Notes: generated by a model not told the origin, from the letters alone. A DNA stretch of 44,796 nucleotides from an uncultured Dorea sp. (GCA_910578865.1 CAJTRM010000024.1:1-44796), one strand, 5' to 3'; counted from the first letter of the stretch, positions 1 through 9,086 are shown. Numbers and translations are program-made.

Positions 1-220
1 CAAGCACAAGTCTGCCCCGTGCCTTTATCCATAAAGCAGAATGAAGGAATGTCAGGGCACAGACCCAGCGAGAACTGATAGGGTAAGTATATGGATATAC
101 ATCGGCAGAACATTATTTACCAGTAACTACATCCATTTATGGATGATGATATATAAATTTAAAAATATATCGGGAGATATATTGACAAATTTCAAATATT
201 GAGATAGGAGGAATAAGTAC
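1..220. other. Noncoding leader upstream of the antiporter gene
   Basis: No convincing reading frame is visible here. There are several short inverted repeats: GTCTGCCCC near the left end can pair with GGGCACAGAC around positions 55-64, and GTATATGGATATAC is a small hairpin. An AT-rich stretch lies at about 150-183. A clean ribosome binding site (ATAGGAGGAA) ends just before the GTG start at 221. I could not match the segment to a known riboswitch class, although a structured 5' leader is possible. Confidence 0.4.
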
Positions 221-1180
221 GTGGAATTAGCCATTACAGTTTTTTTATTCATAGCCGGAGTTATATTTGTAGTAAAAGGCGGTGATTATTTCGTGGATGC
301 CGCTTCATGGATCGCCGAAGTCAGCGGGATTCCCAAGCTGATCATCGGGGCTACCATTGTCAGCGTCGCAACTACACTGCCTGAGATGCTCGTCTCCGTT
401 ATGGCCGCCACACAGGGGAAAGTAGATATGTCCATCGGCAACGCCATCGGAAGCGTAACTGCCAATATCGGTCTGATCATGGCCATTGCCCTGATCTCTA
501 TGCCGGGGATAATACGGCGCGGGGACTATCTTCTCAAATCCGTCCTCATGCTGGCCGCTTCCGCTATTACTGTTGCCTGCGGATTCCTGGGGGAAGTAAA
601 TCTGATGTTTTCTTTTGTACTGCTTGCTATTTTTCTCATGTTCCTCTGGGAAAACATCTCAGCCGCAAAACAGACGCTGACATTAAAGGCAAGTGAACAA
701 AAAGACAGCGCCCTTACCGATAAGAACACTGTCATCATCAATACTATTAAATTTTTCGTCGGTGCCGTCGGTATTGTATGGGGCGCTGACCTTCTTGTAG
801 ACAACGGCAGTGAGCTTGCCCGGCTGGTGGGAGTGTCCGAGCGGATCATCGGCGTTACCCTCGTAGCTGTCGGCACATCATTGCCTGAACTGATCACAAC
901 GGTCACAGCCATTGCCAAGAAGCAGTCTGCCCTTTCTGTAGGAAACATTCTGGGCGCCAATATTATGGATCTGACACTTATCATGCCTCTCAGCGCCCTG
1001 ATATCCGGACAGTCACTCCCTATATCCGCAGCGTCGGCAAGGATTGACCTGCCCGCATGTCTCATTGTCGGGCTGATCGCCATCGTACCTGCGATGACCC
1101 GTTCAAAATTCAGCCGCTGGCAGGGCTTCTGCCTGTTAACTGTGTATACTGCCTATGTAATATGCACCTGTGTCATTTAA
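221..1180 (+). CDS. Calcium/sodium antiporter, YrbG/CaxA type (CaCA family)
   Basis: A 319-residue inner-membrane cation antiporter predicted to exchange Ca2+ (or another cation) for Na+ or H+. It has the two inverted alpha repeats of the family. Repeat one contains GATIVSVATTLPE followed by GNAIGSVTANIG, and repeat two contains GVTLVAVGTSLPE followed by GNILGANIMD; the acidic residue of each PE pair is the expected cation ligand. About ten hydrophobic segments fit the usual topology, and the length is typical. The start is GTG, chosen because AGGAGG lies 8 nt upstream. The gene ends convergently with the AEC transporter, overlapping it by 4 nt. The ion specificity is inferred from the family. 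Confidence 0.9.
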   Translation: MELAITVFLFIAGVIFVVKGGDYFVDAASWIAEVSGIPKLIIGATIVSVATTLPEMLVSVMAATQGKVDMSIGNAIGSVTANIGLIMAIALISMPGIIRRGDYLLKSVLMLAASAITVACGFLGEVNLMFSFVLLAIFLMFLWENISAAKQTLTLKASEQKDSALTDKNTVIINTIKFFVGAVGIVWGADLLVDNGSELARLVGVSERIIGVTLVAVGTSLPELITTVTAIAKKQSALSVGNILGANIMDLTLIMPLSALISGQSLPISAASARIDLPACLIVGLIAIVPAMTRSKFSRWQGFCLLTVYTAYVICTCVI

Positions 1181-2100
1181 TAAAACACTTCATATAACAT
1201 GGTCAGCAACGGCATCGTAACAATACAGAAAATCACGGACATCACATTGATCACGCTGGCGTATTTCACATCTTTATTATGGATCTGTGCCAGCTGCGTG
1301 ATCATGGCGGCCGCCGTTGCCAGCAGTACGATCATCAGTATATATTCTGCGTCCTCATGGATTCCCATCCGTCCAAGACATCCGAGGCAAACAGCCGCAA
1401 TCACCGGATAAAAGATCAGCCTGATAAAGCAGATCAGATACGGCCTCTTCTGGGTAAATACCCATCCAAGATTCACTTTCCCGATCACCATACCGATCAC
1501 CAGCATACTTGCCGGGCTGATCATATTGCCGAAGCTGCTGACTCCCACACCGATCACCGAAGGCAGGCGGATCCCCATAGCAAAAAGCAGGATACCGATC
1601 ACCATGGCTATAATATTCGGGTTCAGCAGAATTTCTTTATAATTACTCTCGCTGCCCTGATTGAGCATCCTGATCCCGTGCGTCCAGATAAGGACCGTCT
1701 GCACAACGATAAATGCTGTCGTATAAAAAACCCATTCGCTACCCAACACTGCCCCTACAAGGGGAATGATCAGATATCCGCAGTTGGAATAGATAATCGA
1801 CGCCTTCTCAATGGCGTTGAAATGCAGGACTCTGTCTAACAGAGCGGTGGTCCCGATCATAAAAATATGAACCAGAACAGAGATCACAAAGGCCAAAAGC
1901 AGGCCGTTCACTTTATCCTGCGTCATCTCAATCTGAAAAGAATCTATGATCACACAGGGGGAACAGATATAAACTACTACATTCGAGAGTACCTTACTGT
2001 CAGATTCCCGGAACAGCCCGATCTTTACCACCACATAGCCAACCGCCATCGTGAAGAACATTGCCGCAATCTGCTCAGCCAGCAGTATACTTAATTCCAT
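1177..2100 (-). CDS. AEC-family transporter (auxin efflux carrier-like permease)
   Basis: A 307-residue membrane protein with about ten hydrophobic helices and the N-terminal pattern of bacterial AEC/malonate-type carriers (an early GYVVVKIG helix, then a VYICSPCVIIDSF segment). Bacterial members export or import small organic acids, but the substrate cannot be read from sequence. The start codon shares one base with the stop of the upstream unknown membrane protein (TAATG), so translation is probably coupled; AGGA lies about 10 nt upstream. It is the last gene of the presumed trkA-trkH-unknown-AEC operon. Confidence 0.85.
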   Translation of the reverse strand: MELSILLAEQIAAMFFTMAVGYVVVKIGLFRESDSKVLSNVVVYICSPCVIIDSFQIEMTQDKVNGLLLAFVISVLVHIFMIGTTALLDRVLHFNAIEKASIIYSNCGYLIIPLVGAVLGSEWVFYTTAFIVVQTVLIWTHGIRMLNQGSESNYKEILLNPNIIAMVIGILLFAMGIRLPSVIGVGVSSFGNMISPASMLVIGMVIGKVNLGWVFTQKRPYLICFIRLIFYPVIAAVCLGCLGRMGIHEDAEYILMIVLLATAAAMITQLAQIHNKDVKYASVINVMSVIFCIVTMPLLTMLYEVFY

Positions 2101-3725
2101 TATTCTTCATCCTCGTCCGTCTTCCCGGAAAATTCCAGAGACATTACCGTATTGGACTTCTCTCCTTCTTTATATTCCATGGTAATCTCCTGACCGGCCT
2201 CACATCTTACTACATCTATAAAATCTACAACAGATATATCAAAGATATCCTCCGAGCCTTCCACCATCAGATAGTAATGAGAGGTACCATCGATCACCGC
2301 CTGTGCAACCTTCGTAATTTTTCCGGTCACACTCAGGATTTCTCGTTCATCCTTTTCTGCCTCTTTCACACCGCTGCTCAAAAGCAGTTCCAGATAATTT
2401 TCCTCACACTGGCTGACACTGTCGCCGATTGCAACGATCTGGTATTTCTGCACATTTACCATCGCATATTTTTTCACCAGCCCCGCATCGTCTTTCAGAG
2501 CTATAAAATATGTTGGCTCGCTGGAAATGTTCAAAAGCAGCGGAAACGTTGCCTTATATTTCAGGTTCTGTACCTGCCCTTCGGCAGATGACATGGCCGA
2601 AGCCTCTGTGGCTCCCTCAACTTTGTAATATTTGGTTTCCATAGTACGCTGATTAGAAAGAACAAACCCGACGTTCGACTGGTCTCCATTCACAGAGGTA
2701 ACGCCGGTGTACATCCATACATCATCATCCAGCGCAAGATAATTGTATCCGTCCGTAGTCTCCAGACAATCCTTCTGACTCAGGACACTGTTGAAAAATC
2801 CGTGCTTCAGTGTTCCGTAATAATCAAACAGCTGTACCAGAAGATCTGCGGAATATGCCCTGTCCACCCATTCCGGCACTTTTTCAATATCATACGTCTT
2901 TGTGTCCCCTGTAACAGCATTACAGAGCACTACCTTTCCAACGGTCTCACCGCCGAAAAGACCGATATTATATTTCTTAACAGGCGCGATCCAGTACGGC
3001 GTGCCGTTATCGTCAATCTCAAAACTTAACTCACCATAGATAAATGTCGGGTGGGCAAAGCGGAGATGCCGGTAGATATTACGGTTCAAATGGTCGCTGG
3101 TCGTATATTTCATGCCCTCCTCAAGCTTCACGAGCTCCGTCGTCTGTGTCGCCATATTCAGCCGTATATATGCCGGAATGCCGTTTTTCTGATTTGTAAA
3201 CCATTTGATAAGATTGGCATATTTAAGCGGAGATACCCGTACCGGGTTATCCTTGTAATTGATCTGGCTGTAAATATTATCGACCTCAAACTGAGAAACC
3301 ATATCCACCATGCTTCCCATCTTACGGTCACCCAGAATCTCCGCTGTATCCTTGTCAAGAAGCGGGATCTTATCAAAGGATAATTCCTCTACATCCTCTG
3401 TAAATTCACCTTCCTGAACTTCCATAAGCTTCTGGTATTTCTTTGCGTTAATAATCGGTGAGGACAGCAGACTGCCCACCAGATAAACAGCACCGAAGCA
3501 CAGAAGGACTGTAAGCAGAATCCGCAGGCCTTTATCTTGTTTAAACTCCCTCCGGTCAATCTTCTTTCTCGCCGCATAGACTGCAATGACGATAACTACC
3601 GCCGCCATAATAAAAAACCACGTCTCCGACGAATGGATATTAAATGCCGGGAGCGCCATATAATAATACAGCCCTGCTGCCAGAATCACAATAAGTGCCA
3701 CCAGGAATTTACTCTTCTTTTTCAT
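2100..3725 (-). CDS. Unknown membrane-anchored protein in the potassium-uptake operon
   Basis: I do not recognise the family. The 541-residue product has three hydrophobic helices in its first about 85 residues (LVALIVILAAGLYYYMAL, an IMAAVVIVIAVYA segment and a LLTVLLCFGAVYLVGSLL segment). About 450 mostly soluble residues follow, and the tail ends in acidic residues. The last about 80 residues look like a small beta-rich (OB-like) domain. No catalytic motif or metal site is obvious. An ATG four codons further upstream exists, but GGAGG sits between the two and is correctly placed only for the start at 3725. It lies 30 nt after trkH and overlaps the AEC gene by one base, so it is co-transcribed with transporters. 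A periplasm-facing sensor or accessory role is only a guess. Confidence 0.75.
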   Translation of the reverse strand: MKKKSKFLVALIVILAAGLYYYMALPAFNIHSSETWFFIMAAVVIVIAVYAARKKIDRREFKQDKGLRILLTVLLCFGAVYLVGSLLSSPIINAKKYQKLMEVQEGEFTEDVEELSFDKIPLLDKDTAEILGDRKMGSMVDMVSQFEVDNIYSQINYKDNPVRVSPLKYANLIKWFTNQKNGIPAYIRLNMATQTTELVKLEEGMKYTTSDHLNRNIYRHLRFAHPTFIYGELSFEIDDNGTPYWIAPVKKYNIGLFGGETVGKVVLCNAVTGDTKTYDIEKVPEWVDRAYSADLLVQLFDYYGTLKHGFFNSVLSQKDCLETTDGYNYLALDDDVWMYTGVTSVNGDQSNVGFVLSNQRTMETKYYKVEGATEASAMSSAEGQVQNLKYKATFPLLLNISSEPTYFIALKDDAGLVKKYAMVNVQKYQIVAIGDSVSQCEENYLELLLSSGVKEAEKDEREILSVTGKITKVAQAVIDGTSHYYLMVEGSEDIFDISVVDFIDVVRCEAGQEITMEYKEGEKSNTVMSLEFSGKTDEDEE

Positions 3726-3755
3726 ATTATCCTCCATTTCCTGCTTTACCTTTAA

Positions 3756-5201
3756 CTAAAATTTGCGTCTCCATGCCGATGCAGTAAACAACATCAGAAA
3801 CGGGAAGATCTCCAGACGCCCTGCAAGCATGTCAAAGCAGAACACCAGCTTGGACAGCGGTGAAAAATCTGCAAAGCTTCCCGTGGGCCCTACCGCACCG
3901 ATCCCTGGACCGATATTGTTAAGCGTAGCCATTACCGCACTGAACGTTGTTGCAAAATCAAAATTGTCAACTGCGATAAGCAGCACCGATATCCCGGCGA
4001 TCCCGGCATAGGCCATCAGATAGATGAATACGCTTCTTATAACATCATTTCCCATTTTTTTGCCGTTAATCCAGATCAGGTTCACTGATTTGGGATGCAC
4101 CATCTGCTTAATCTCCCGTTTGATGCTCTTAACCGCGATCATAAACCGAGAAACCTTAATCCCTCCGCCTGTGGACGAAGCACATGCTCCTATGACCATC
4201 AGTGCGATCAAAATACACTGGGACAGCATAGGCCACAGATTGTAATCAGCAGTGGCATATCCCGTCGTCGTAATGATCGTCCCCACCTGGAAGACAGCGT
4301 ACCGAAATGCATGCAGGAAACCAGAATACTGAGAATGGATATTCCACGTAATCATTATCGTTGCCGCTGCTATCATCCCAAAATATATCTTTAGTTCCTC
4401 GTTCTTCCACACAGACTTGAACTCACCAAGGAGCAACAGAAAATAAAGGTTAAAATTGACCCCGAACAAGATCATGAACAGAGACACCACTCCATCTATA
4501 TATGCACTCTGAAAATGTCCGATACTGTCTGTATAATTTGAAAAGCCGCCGGTTCCAGCTGTTCCGAAGGCATGGATCAGACTGTCAAACGGGCTCAATC
4601 CGCCCAGGAGCAAAAGAACTACTTCTATAATTGTAAGTCCAAGATACATGCCGTACAAAATCCTTGCCGTAGACATCGTCTTGGGCACCAGCTTGTCCTT
4701 TTCCGGTCCCGGCACCTCTGCACGTATCAGATGCATACTGTTTTTCTTGTCCAGCGATGTCAGCACCATTACGAATACCAGCACTCCCATACCACCGATC
4801 CAGTGAGTAAAGCTCCTCCAGAAATGCATACACTGCGGCAGAATCTCAACATCAGACAAGATCGTAGATCCCGTCGTCGTAAAGCCGGAAACAGTTTCAA
4901 AAAAGGCATCCAGATAGCTTGGTATAAACCCGGACAGACGAAACGGAAGTGCACCGAACAAAGACCACAAAATCCACGCGCAGGCAACGACGATCATGCC
5001 TTCCTTCCCATATATCGTAGAATTCTCAGGCTTTTTCCGCCCCCAGATCACAAAAATCAACAGCAACGTTATGGAAGGAATCAGAAAATACACGGCATAT
5101 TTTTCCTGGTATATTACGCCCACAAGTGCAGGCAATAACAGAAGAAGTGCTTCTACCCCCAACATTTTAGCCAGGATGTAACGTATCATCTTCGTATTCA
5201 T
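3756..5201 (-). CDS. trkH: Potassium uptake channel subunit TrkH/KtrB-like
   Basis: A 481-residue membrane pore subunit of the Trk/Ktr K+ uptake system, which works with the cytoplasmic gating protein TrkA encoded just upstream. The four pore-loop signatures of the superfamily are visible: TTGSTILSD, GTAGTGGFSNYTDS, TTTGYATADYN and NNIGPGIGAVGP. The selectivity-filter glycines are present. A TTG start seven codons upstream is possible, but the ATG at 5201 has AGGAG about 10 nt before it and gives the usual N-terminus. The gap to trkA is 13 nt. Confidence 0.93.
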   Translation of the reverse strand: MNTKMIRYILAKMLGVEALLLLLPALVGVIYQEKYAVYFLIPSITLLLIFVIWGRKKPENSTIYGKEGMIVVACAWILWSLFGALPFRLSGFIPSYLDAFFETVSGFTTTGSTILSDVEILPQCMHFWRSFTHWIGGMGVLVFVMVLTSLDKKNSMHLIRAEVPGPEKDKLVPKTMSTARILYGMYLGLTIIEVVLLLLGGLSPFDSLIHAFGTAGTGGFSNYTDSIGHFQSAYIDGVVSLFMILFGVNFNLYFLLLLGEFKSVWKNEELKIYFGMIAAATIMITWNIHSQYSGFLHAFRYAVFQVGTIITTTGYATADYNLWPMLSQCILIALMVIGACASSTGGGIKVSRFMIAVKSIKREIKQMVHPKSVNLIWINGKKMGNDVIRSVFIYLMAYAGIAGISVLLIAVDNFDFATTFSAVMATLNNIGPGIGAVGPTGSFADFSPLSKLVFCFDMLAGRLEIFPFLMLFTASAWRRKF

Positions 5202-5214
5202 AAATCTATGGCTC

Positions 5215-6573
5215 CTATACAAGTATCTCGCTCAGATGGTCTATCACATGATTCTTAGTAACAACAATAACACTGTCCCCTACTTCCATATGGGTATCTC
5301 CATTAGGGATAATTACTTTCCGCCTGCGCCCAACACAGGCTATCAGCGTGTTCTTCTTCGTCGGCAGATCCTTTAACGGAATATTGGTAAACTCACATTC
5401 TTTATTAATGATAAATTCCTGTGCCTCAACAATCCCATTGACCAGCCTGTACATGGACTCTACATTCGCACTGCTGTGAGAATTCTTCCTTGCTTTTACA
5501 TACCTGAGAATAGCATCCGCCGTGGCACGTTTGGCAGATACAATGCTGTCAATGCCGAGACTCTCTACCATCTGAACCCTGGTATCCTCATTCACCTTGG
5601 CAATGATCTTCTCCACGCCCTGGGCTTTGGCGAACAATGCCAGAATAATATTCTCCTCATCCATACCGGTCAGGGAAACAAGGGCGTCCACCTCGTTGAT
5701 CCCCTCCTCAAGCAAAAGATCGTGGTCTGTGGCGTCCCCATGGATAACGGTTGCCTTGGGGAGAAGCTCACAGAGCGCCTCGCACCTTTCCTGCTTCTGC
5801 TCGATAATTTTCACCTGCATTCCTACCTGAAGAAGCTGTCCGGCCAGATAAAAGCACAGATGCCCGCCTCCGCAGATCAGAACCTTTTTCACCTTCGTGC
5901 TCTTACGTCCCAGCGACTTAAAAAATATCTTCAGATTCTGATGAGAAGCCGCTATATGCATCTTATCCCCGCTGCGAAGCACAAAACTTCCGTCCGGGAT
6001 GAACACTTCACCGTCCCGTTTCACCGCACAGACCAGTACCTGGATCTGAAACTTCTTATAAATCTCCGCCAGTGAAAGCCCCACCAGAGGGTTCCCCTCC
6101 TGAAGCGGATACTCCACCAGTTCCACTCTTCCCTTCATAAAGGTCTCGACCTTGCTGGTCTCAGGGAACAGCAGGATTCTTGCAATCTCATTGGCCGCTG
6201 TGAGTTCCGGATTGACTGCCATGCTAAGATGCAGTTCCTCCTTCAGCAGGTCAATCTGCCTGTAATAGATCGGATTACGGACTCTTGCAATCGTGTGCTT
6301 TGCCCCGAGACGTTTTGCCAGAAGGCAGCTCAGCATATTCGACTCATCCGTGGATGCACACGCGATCACGAGATCCGCGTGAGCCACATCCGCCTGCTTC
6401 TGTACCTCTGCATCCGCCCCGTTTCCTGTAATACAGAAAATGTCCAGTTCGTTGAGGGAGGCCTTTAATTTTCCTTCATTCTGATCAATCAATACAACAT
6501 CATAATTTTCATCTGCTAATTGTGCCGTCAGCTTATGGCCGACTTTTCCATCGCCTATAATAACTATCTTCAT
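5215..6573 (-). CDS. trkA: Trk system potassium uptake protein TrkA
   Basis: A 452-residue cytoplasmic NAD/ATP-binding regulatory ring subunit of Trk channels. It contains two RCK halves, each with a Rossmann TrkA-N domain and a TrkA-C domain. The first nucleotide motif is GDGKVG at residues 7-12; the second half carries GGGHLC at about 234-239, where the last glycine of GxGxxG is replaced by cysteine. The ATG at 6573 is preferred over an upstream in-frame ATG because GAGGA lies just before it and because MKIVIIG is the canonical N-terminus. It is the first gene of the operon with trkH; a TATAAT-like -10 lies at 6647-6652. Confidence 0.93.
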   Translation of the reverse strand: MKIVIIGDGKVGHKLTAQLADENYDVVLIDQNEGKLKASLNELDIFCITGNGADAEVQKQADVAHADLVIACASTDESNMLSCLLAKRLGAKHTIARVRNPIYYRQIDLLKEELHLSMAVNPELTAANEIARILLFPETSKVETFMKGRVELVEYPLQEGNPLVGLSLAEIYKKFQIQVLVCAVKRDGEVFIPDGSFVLRSGDKMHIAASHQNLKIFFKSLGRKSTKVKKVLICGGGHLCFYLAGQLLQVGMQVKIIEQKQERCEALCELLPKATVIHGDATDHDLLLEEGINEVDALVSLTGMDEENIILALFAKAQGVEKIIAKVNEDTRVQMVESLGIDSIVSAKRATADAILRYVKARKNSHSSANVESMYRLVNGIVEAQEFIINKECEFTNIPLKDLPTKKNTLIACVGRRRKVIIPNGDTHMEVGDSVIVVTKNHVIDHLSEILV

Positions 6574-6646
6574 CTCATATTCCTCATCTGCATTGAATCT
6601 TCTGTGGCGGATGTACCTCGCATCCGTCCTTGTCATAACAATCCCG

Positions 6647-6652
6647 ATTATA
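6647..6652 (-). promoter_or_regulatory. trkA: Candidate -10 element for trkA operon
   Basis: On the minus strand this reads TATAAT, about 74 nt before the trkA start and immediately after the terminator of the EF-G paralogue. The -35 position would fall within the terminator's T-rich tail (TTTTTT) and does not match consensus, so the promoter is either weak, activator-dependent or mis-called. Confidence 0.4.
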
Positions 6653-6663
6653 GCACTTTTATA

Positions 6664-6693
6664 TAAAGAAAAAAAGCCCTTACAGGGCTTTTC
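6664..6693 (-). terminator. Intrinsic terminator after the EF-G paralogue
   Basis: A perfect 9-bp stem (AAAAGCCCT / AGGGCTTTT, arms 72-80 and 84-92 within 66xx) with a 3-nt loop is followed on the minus strand by a run of seven Ts. It lies 33 nt past the stop codon of the EF-G-like gene and separates it from trkA. Confidence 0.92.
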
Positions 6694-6725
6694 TTCTTAA
6701 TACTTCTTAATATTCTCTGATTATA

Positions 6726-8798
6726 CTATTCCTCTGCCGCCCTCTTTGCGATCTCTGCTTCCTGGACGTCAGACGGAGCCTGCTCGTAGCGGGCAAATTC
6801 GTAAGAATAGGTTCCCCTGCCGCCTGTCATAGAACGGAGTGTAGTACAATAGCCGAACATACCGGTCATCGGAACATCAGCCACAATCTCCTGATAGCCT
6901 CCCGTGATCGGGTTCATGCCCAGCACACGGCCGCGGCGTTTATTCAAGTCTCCCATGACATCACCGGTGTAATCATCAGGCACAACGACTTTAACAGATG
7001 CGATCGGCTCCAGAAGAACCGGAGAAGCCTCCATAATACCCTTCTTAAATGCCTGGATCGTCGCAGTCTTGAATGCCATCTCGGAAGAATCTACCGGATG
7101 ATAAGACCCGTCATACAGCACAGCCTTCACACCGACTACCGGGTATCCCGCCAGAGGTCCTTTGAGAACTGATTCCTGAAGCCCTTTTTCTACTGCCGGG
7201 AAATAATTCTTCGGAACAGAACCGCCGACTACCTCTTCCTCGAAGACATAAGGCGTCTCCATATCCCCGGAGGACTCAAACCGCATCTTCACATGGCCGT
7301 ACTGTCCATGGCCGCCGGACTGCTTCTTATATTTCGTATCTACATCTGAATTCTTGCGGATCGTCTCACGGAAAGCTACCTTCGGAGTCTCAAGGAGGAT
7401 CTCGCATTTATATCTTGCGGCCAGCTTGCTTGCCGTAATCTCCAGATGCTGGTCTCCCATACCGTAGATCAGCGTCTGACGGTTCTCACTGTCATTTACC
7501 ATCTTCAGAGTGACATCCTCAGTCATCATCTTCTGCAGAGCCTGGGATACCTTATCCTCATCACCTTTATTCTTAACGGTATACTTCATATATGTATATG
7601 GCTTTGAGAACTCTGTCTTACCGAACAACAGCGGCGCAGACTTGGAAGAAAGAGTATCCCCTGTCTTCGCATCGGACTTTGCGATGGCTCCGATGTCACC
7701 TGCAAACAATTCGCTTACTTCCACCGGCTTATTGCCGACCATGGTATAGATTTTCCCAAGCTTGGCCTCTGTGTCTGTATCTGCATTGTAAAGGACATCG
7801 TCTCCCTTCAGCACGCCGGAACATACCTTGATAAAGGAATATTTCCCGATGAACGGGTCTACCATCGTCTTAAACACATATGCAGATTTTGTCTTCGCAA
7901 AATCATAATCTGCCGCATAAATCTCATTGGTCTTCCGGTTAATTCCCGCGCATTCCCTGAAATCCGGGCTCGGGAAGAACCTTACGATATCGGACAGAAG
8001 GTTGGCAACGCCCTGCGCCTGGATATTGGAGCCCATTGCAACCGGAACGATACTTCCGGACATAACCTCGGTCCTCATAGCAGAACGGATCTCCTCCACC
8101 GAGAATTCATCACCCTCAAAATAGCGCTCCATAAATTCCTCGCTTGTCTCGGCAACAGCCTCTAACAGCTTTTCACGGTACATCTCAAGGTTTGGCTTAC
8201 AGTACTCAGGAATCTCGCACTCTTCTCTCTCGCCGGTTCCGGTATAACGTCTTCCGGCATTTTTGATAATATTTACGTAACCTACCAGCTTTTCGTTCTC
8301 ACGGATCGGCTGGAAATGCGGCGCGATCACTTTGCCGTACCTTTCCGTCAGATCCTGTACTACCTGGCGGAAGCTTGCATCGTCCACATCCATCTCTGTC
8401 ACATATACCATACGCGGCAGGTTATATTTGTCGCACAGCTCCCATGCCTTCTCTGTCCCGACCTCTACGCCTGCTTTTCCGGACACAACGATGACTGCTG
8501 CATCTGCCGCACTTACCGCTTCCTCTACTTCACCTACGAAGTCAAAGTATCCTGGTGTATCCAGTACATTGATCTTTGCCTTCTCCCACTCGATAGGCAC
8601 TAACGCCGTACTGATCGAAAACTGCCTTTTTTGTTCCTCTTTATCAAAATCACTGATCGTATTGCTGTCTGAAACCCTTCCCATACGACTGATTGCTCCT
8701 GATACATAGGACATAGCTTCCACAAGGCTTGTCTTGCCGCTTCCTCCATGTCCTAAAAGAACAATGTTCCTAATTTCATCCGTCCTGTAAACTTTCAT
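6726..8798 (-). CDS. Elongation factor G-like translational GTPase (FusA2 type)
   Basis: A 690-residue protein with the five-domain EF-G layout: GTPase domain with P-loop GHGGSGKT at 16-23, a beta-barrel domain, and the domain IV/V region with GGHGQYGHV and the C-terminal SYEFARYEQAP tail. It differs from housekeeping EF-G at key sites. The switch II motif is DTPGY (80-84) instead of DTPGH, so the catalytic histidine is tyrosine. The G4 motif is TEMD (134-137) instead of NKMD. DTPGY also occurs in the FusA2/EF-G-II group. It is transcribed alone, from a promoter at 8838-8866 to a terminator at 6664-6693, with AAGGAGG before the ATG. A role as the main translocase is unlikely; the actual role is unknown. 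Confidence 0.88.
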   Translation of the reverse strand: MKVYRTDEIRNIVLLGHGGSGKTSLVEAMSYVSGAISRMGRVSDSNTISDFDKEEQKRQFSISTALVPIEWEKAKINVLDTPGYFDFVGEVEEAVSAADAAVIVVSGKAGVEVGTEKAWELCDKYNLPRMVYVTEMDVDDASFRQVVQDLTERYGKVIAPHFQPIRENEKLVGYVNIIKNAGRRYTGTGEREECEIPEYCKPNLEMYREKLLEAVAETSEEFMERYFEGDEFSVEEIRSAMRTEVMSGSIVPVAMGSNIQAQGVANLLSDIVRFFPSPDFRECAGINRKTNEIYAADYDFAKTKSAYVFKTMVDPFIGKYSFIKVCSGVLKGDDVLYNADTDTEAKLGKIYTMVGNKPVEVSELFAGDIGAIAKSDAKTGDTLSSKSAPLLFGKTEFSKPYTYMKYTVKNKGDEDKVSQALQKMMTEDVTLKMVNDSENRQTLIYGMGDQHLEITASKLAARYKCEILLETPKVAFRETIRKNSDVDTKYKKQSGGHGQYGHVKMRFESSGDMETPYVFEEEVVGGSVPKNYFPAVEKGLQESVLKGPLAGYPVVGVKAVLYDGSYHPVDSSEMAFKTATIQAFKKGIMEASPVLLEPIASVKVVVPDDYTGDVMGDLNKRRGRVLGMNPITGGYQEIVADVPMTGMFGYCTTLRSMTGGRGTYSYEFARYEQAPSDVQEAEIAKRAAEE

Positions 8799-8837
8799 AT
8801 TCTGTGGCCTCCTTGCTTAGTAAAATCTCATGTGTAT

Positions 8838-8866
8838 ATTGTACTAAAAAATATCAGATATTACAA
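8838..8866 (-). promoter_or_regulatory. Sigma-A promoter of the EF-G paralogue
   Basis: On the minus strand, -35 TTGTAA (8861-8866) and -10 TACAAT (8838-8843) are separated by 17 nt. Transcription would start about 30 nt before the start codon, leaving a short leader containing only the ribosome binding site. Confidence 0.75.
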
Positions 8867-8884
8867 CTCATTTATGCAGCATTT

Positions 8885-8968
8885 ACAGATTATGGGCAAA
8901 AAGAGTTGCAAAGCAACGAAAAGCACGTAAGTGCGGTTTTGCGAATGACGTAGGCTGAACCGTTACGA
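8885..8968. repeat. Cluster of short hairpins upstream of the aroA promoter; candidate dispersed element
   Basis: The stretch contains consecutive small perfect inverted repeats (GTTGC-AAA-GCAAC, then GCAC-GTAA-GTGC flanked by AAAA/TTTT). It is followed by a GC-richer segment that ends immediately at the aroA -35 box. No reading frame is convincing on either strand. The organisation resembles small intergenic repeat elements, but a second copy is not present in this window, so the repeat status is a guess. Confidence 0.3.
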
Positions 8969-8969
8969 T

Positions 8970-8999
8970 TTGACAAATATACCGGAAAAAGAATATAAT
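8970..8999 (+). promoter_or_regulatory. aroA: Consensus sigma-A promoter for aroA
   Basis: TTGACA at 8970-8975 and TATAAT at 8994-8999, both perfect consensus hexamers, are separated by 18 nt. Initiation near 9006 would leave a leader of about 137 nt before the aroA start. The leader contains several short hairpins (GATGA/TCATC, AAGGC/GCCTT) and a possible 19-codon reading frame that ends on the aroA start codon. Confidence 0.85.
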
Positions 9000-9086
9000 C
9001 TGAAGCAGATTATTCAGGCAAAAAAACAGACAGACAATAAAGCTGACAGAGAATTTTAAAGAAGGGTTCTGCGGATCAGATCTGCG

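Noticed and set aside
5476..6075. 199-codon open frame on the plus strand
   Set aside because: Antisense to trkA; no motif or ribosome binding site.
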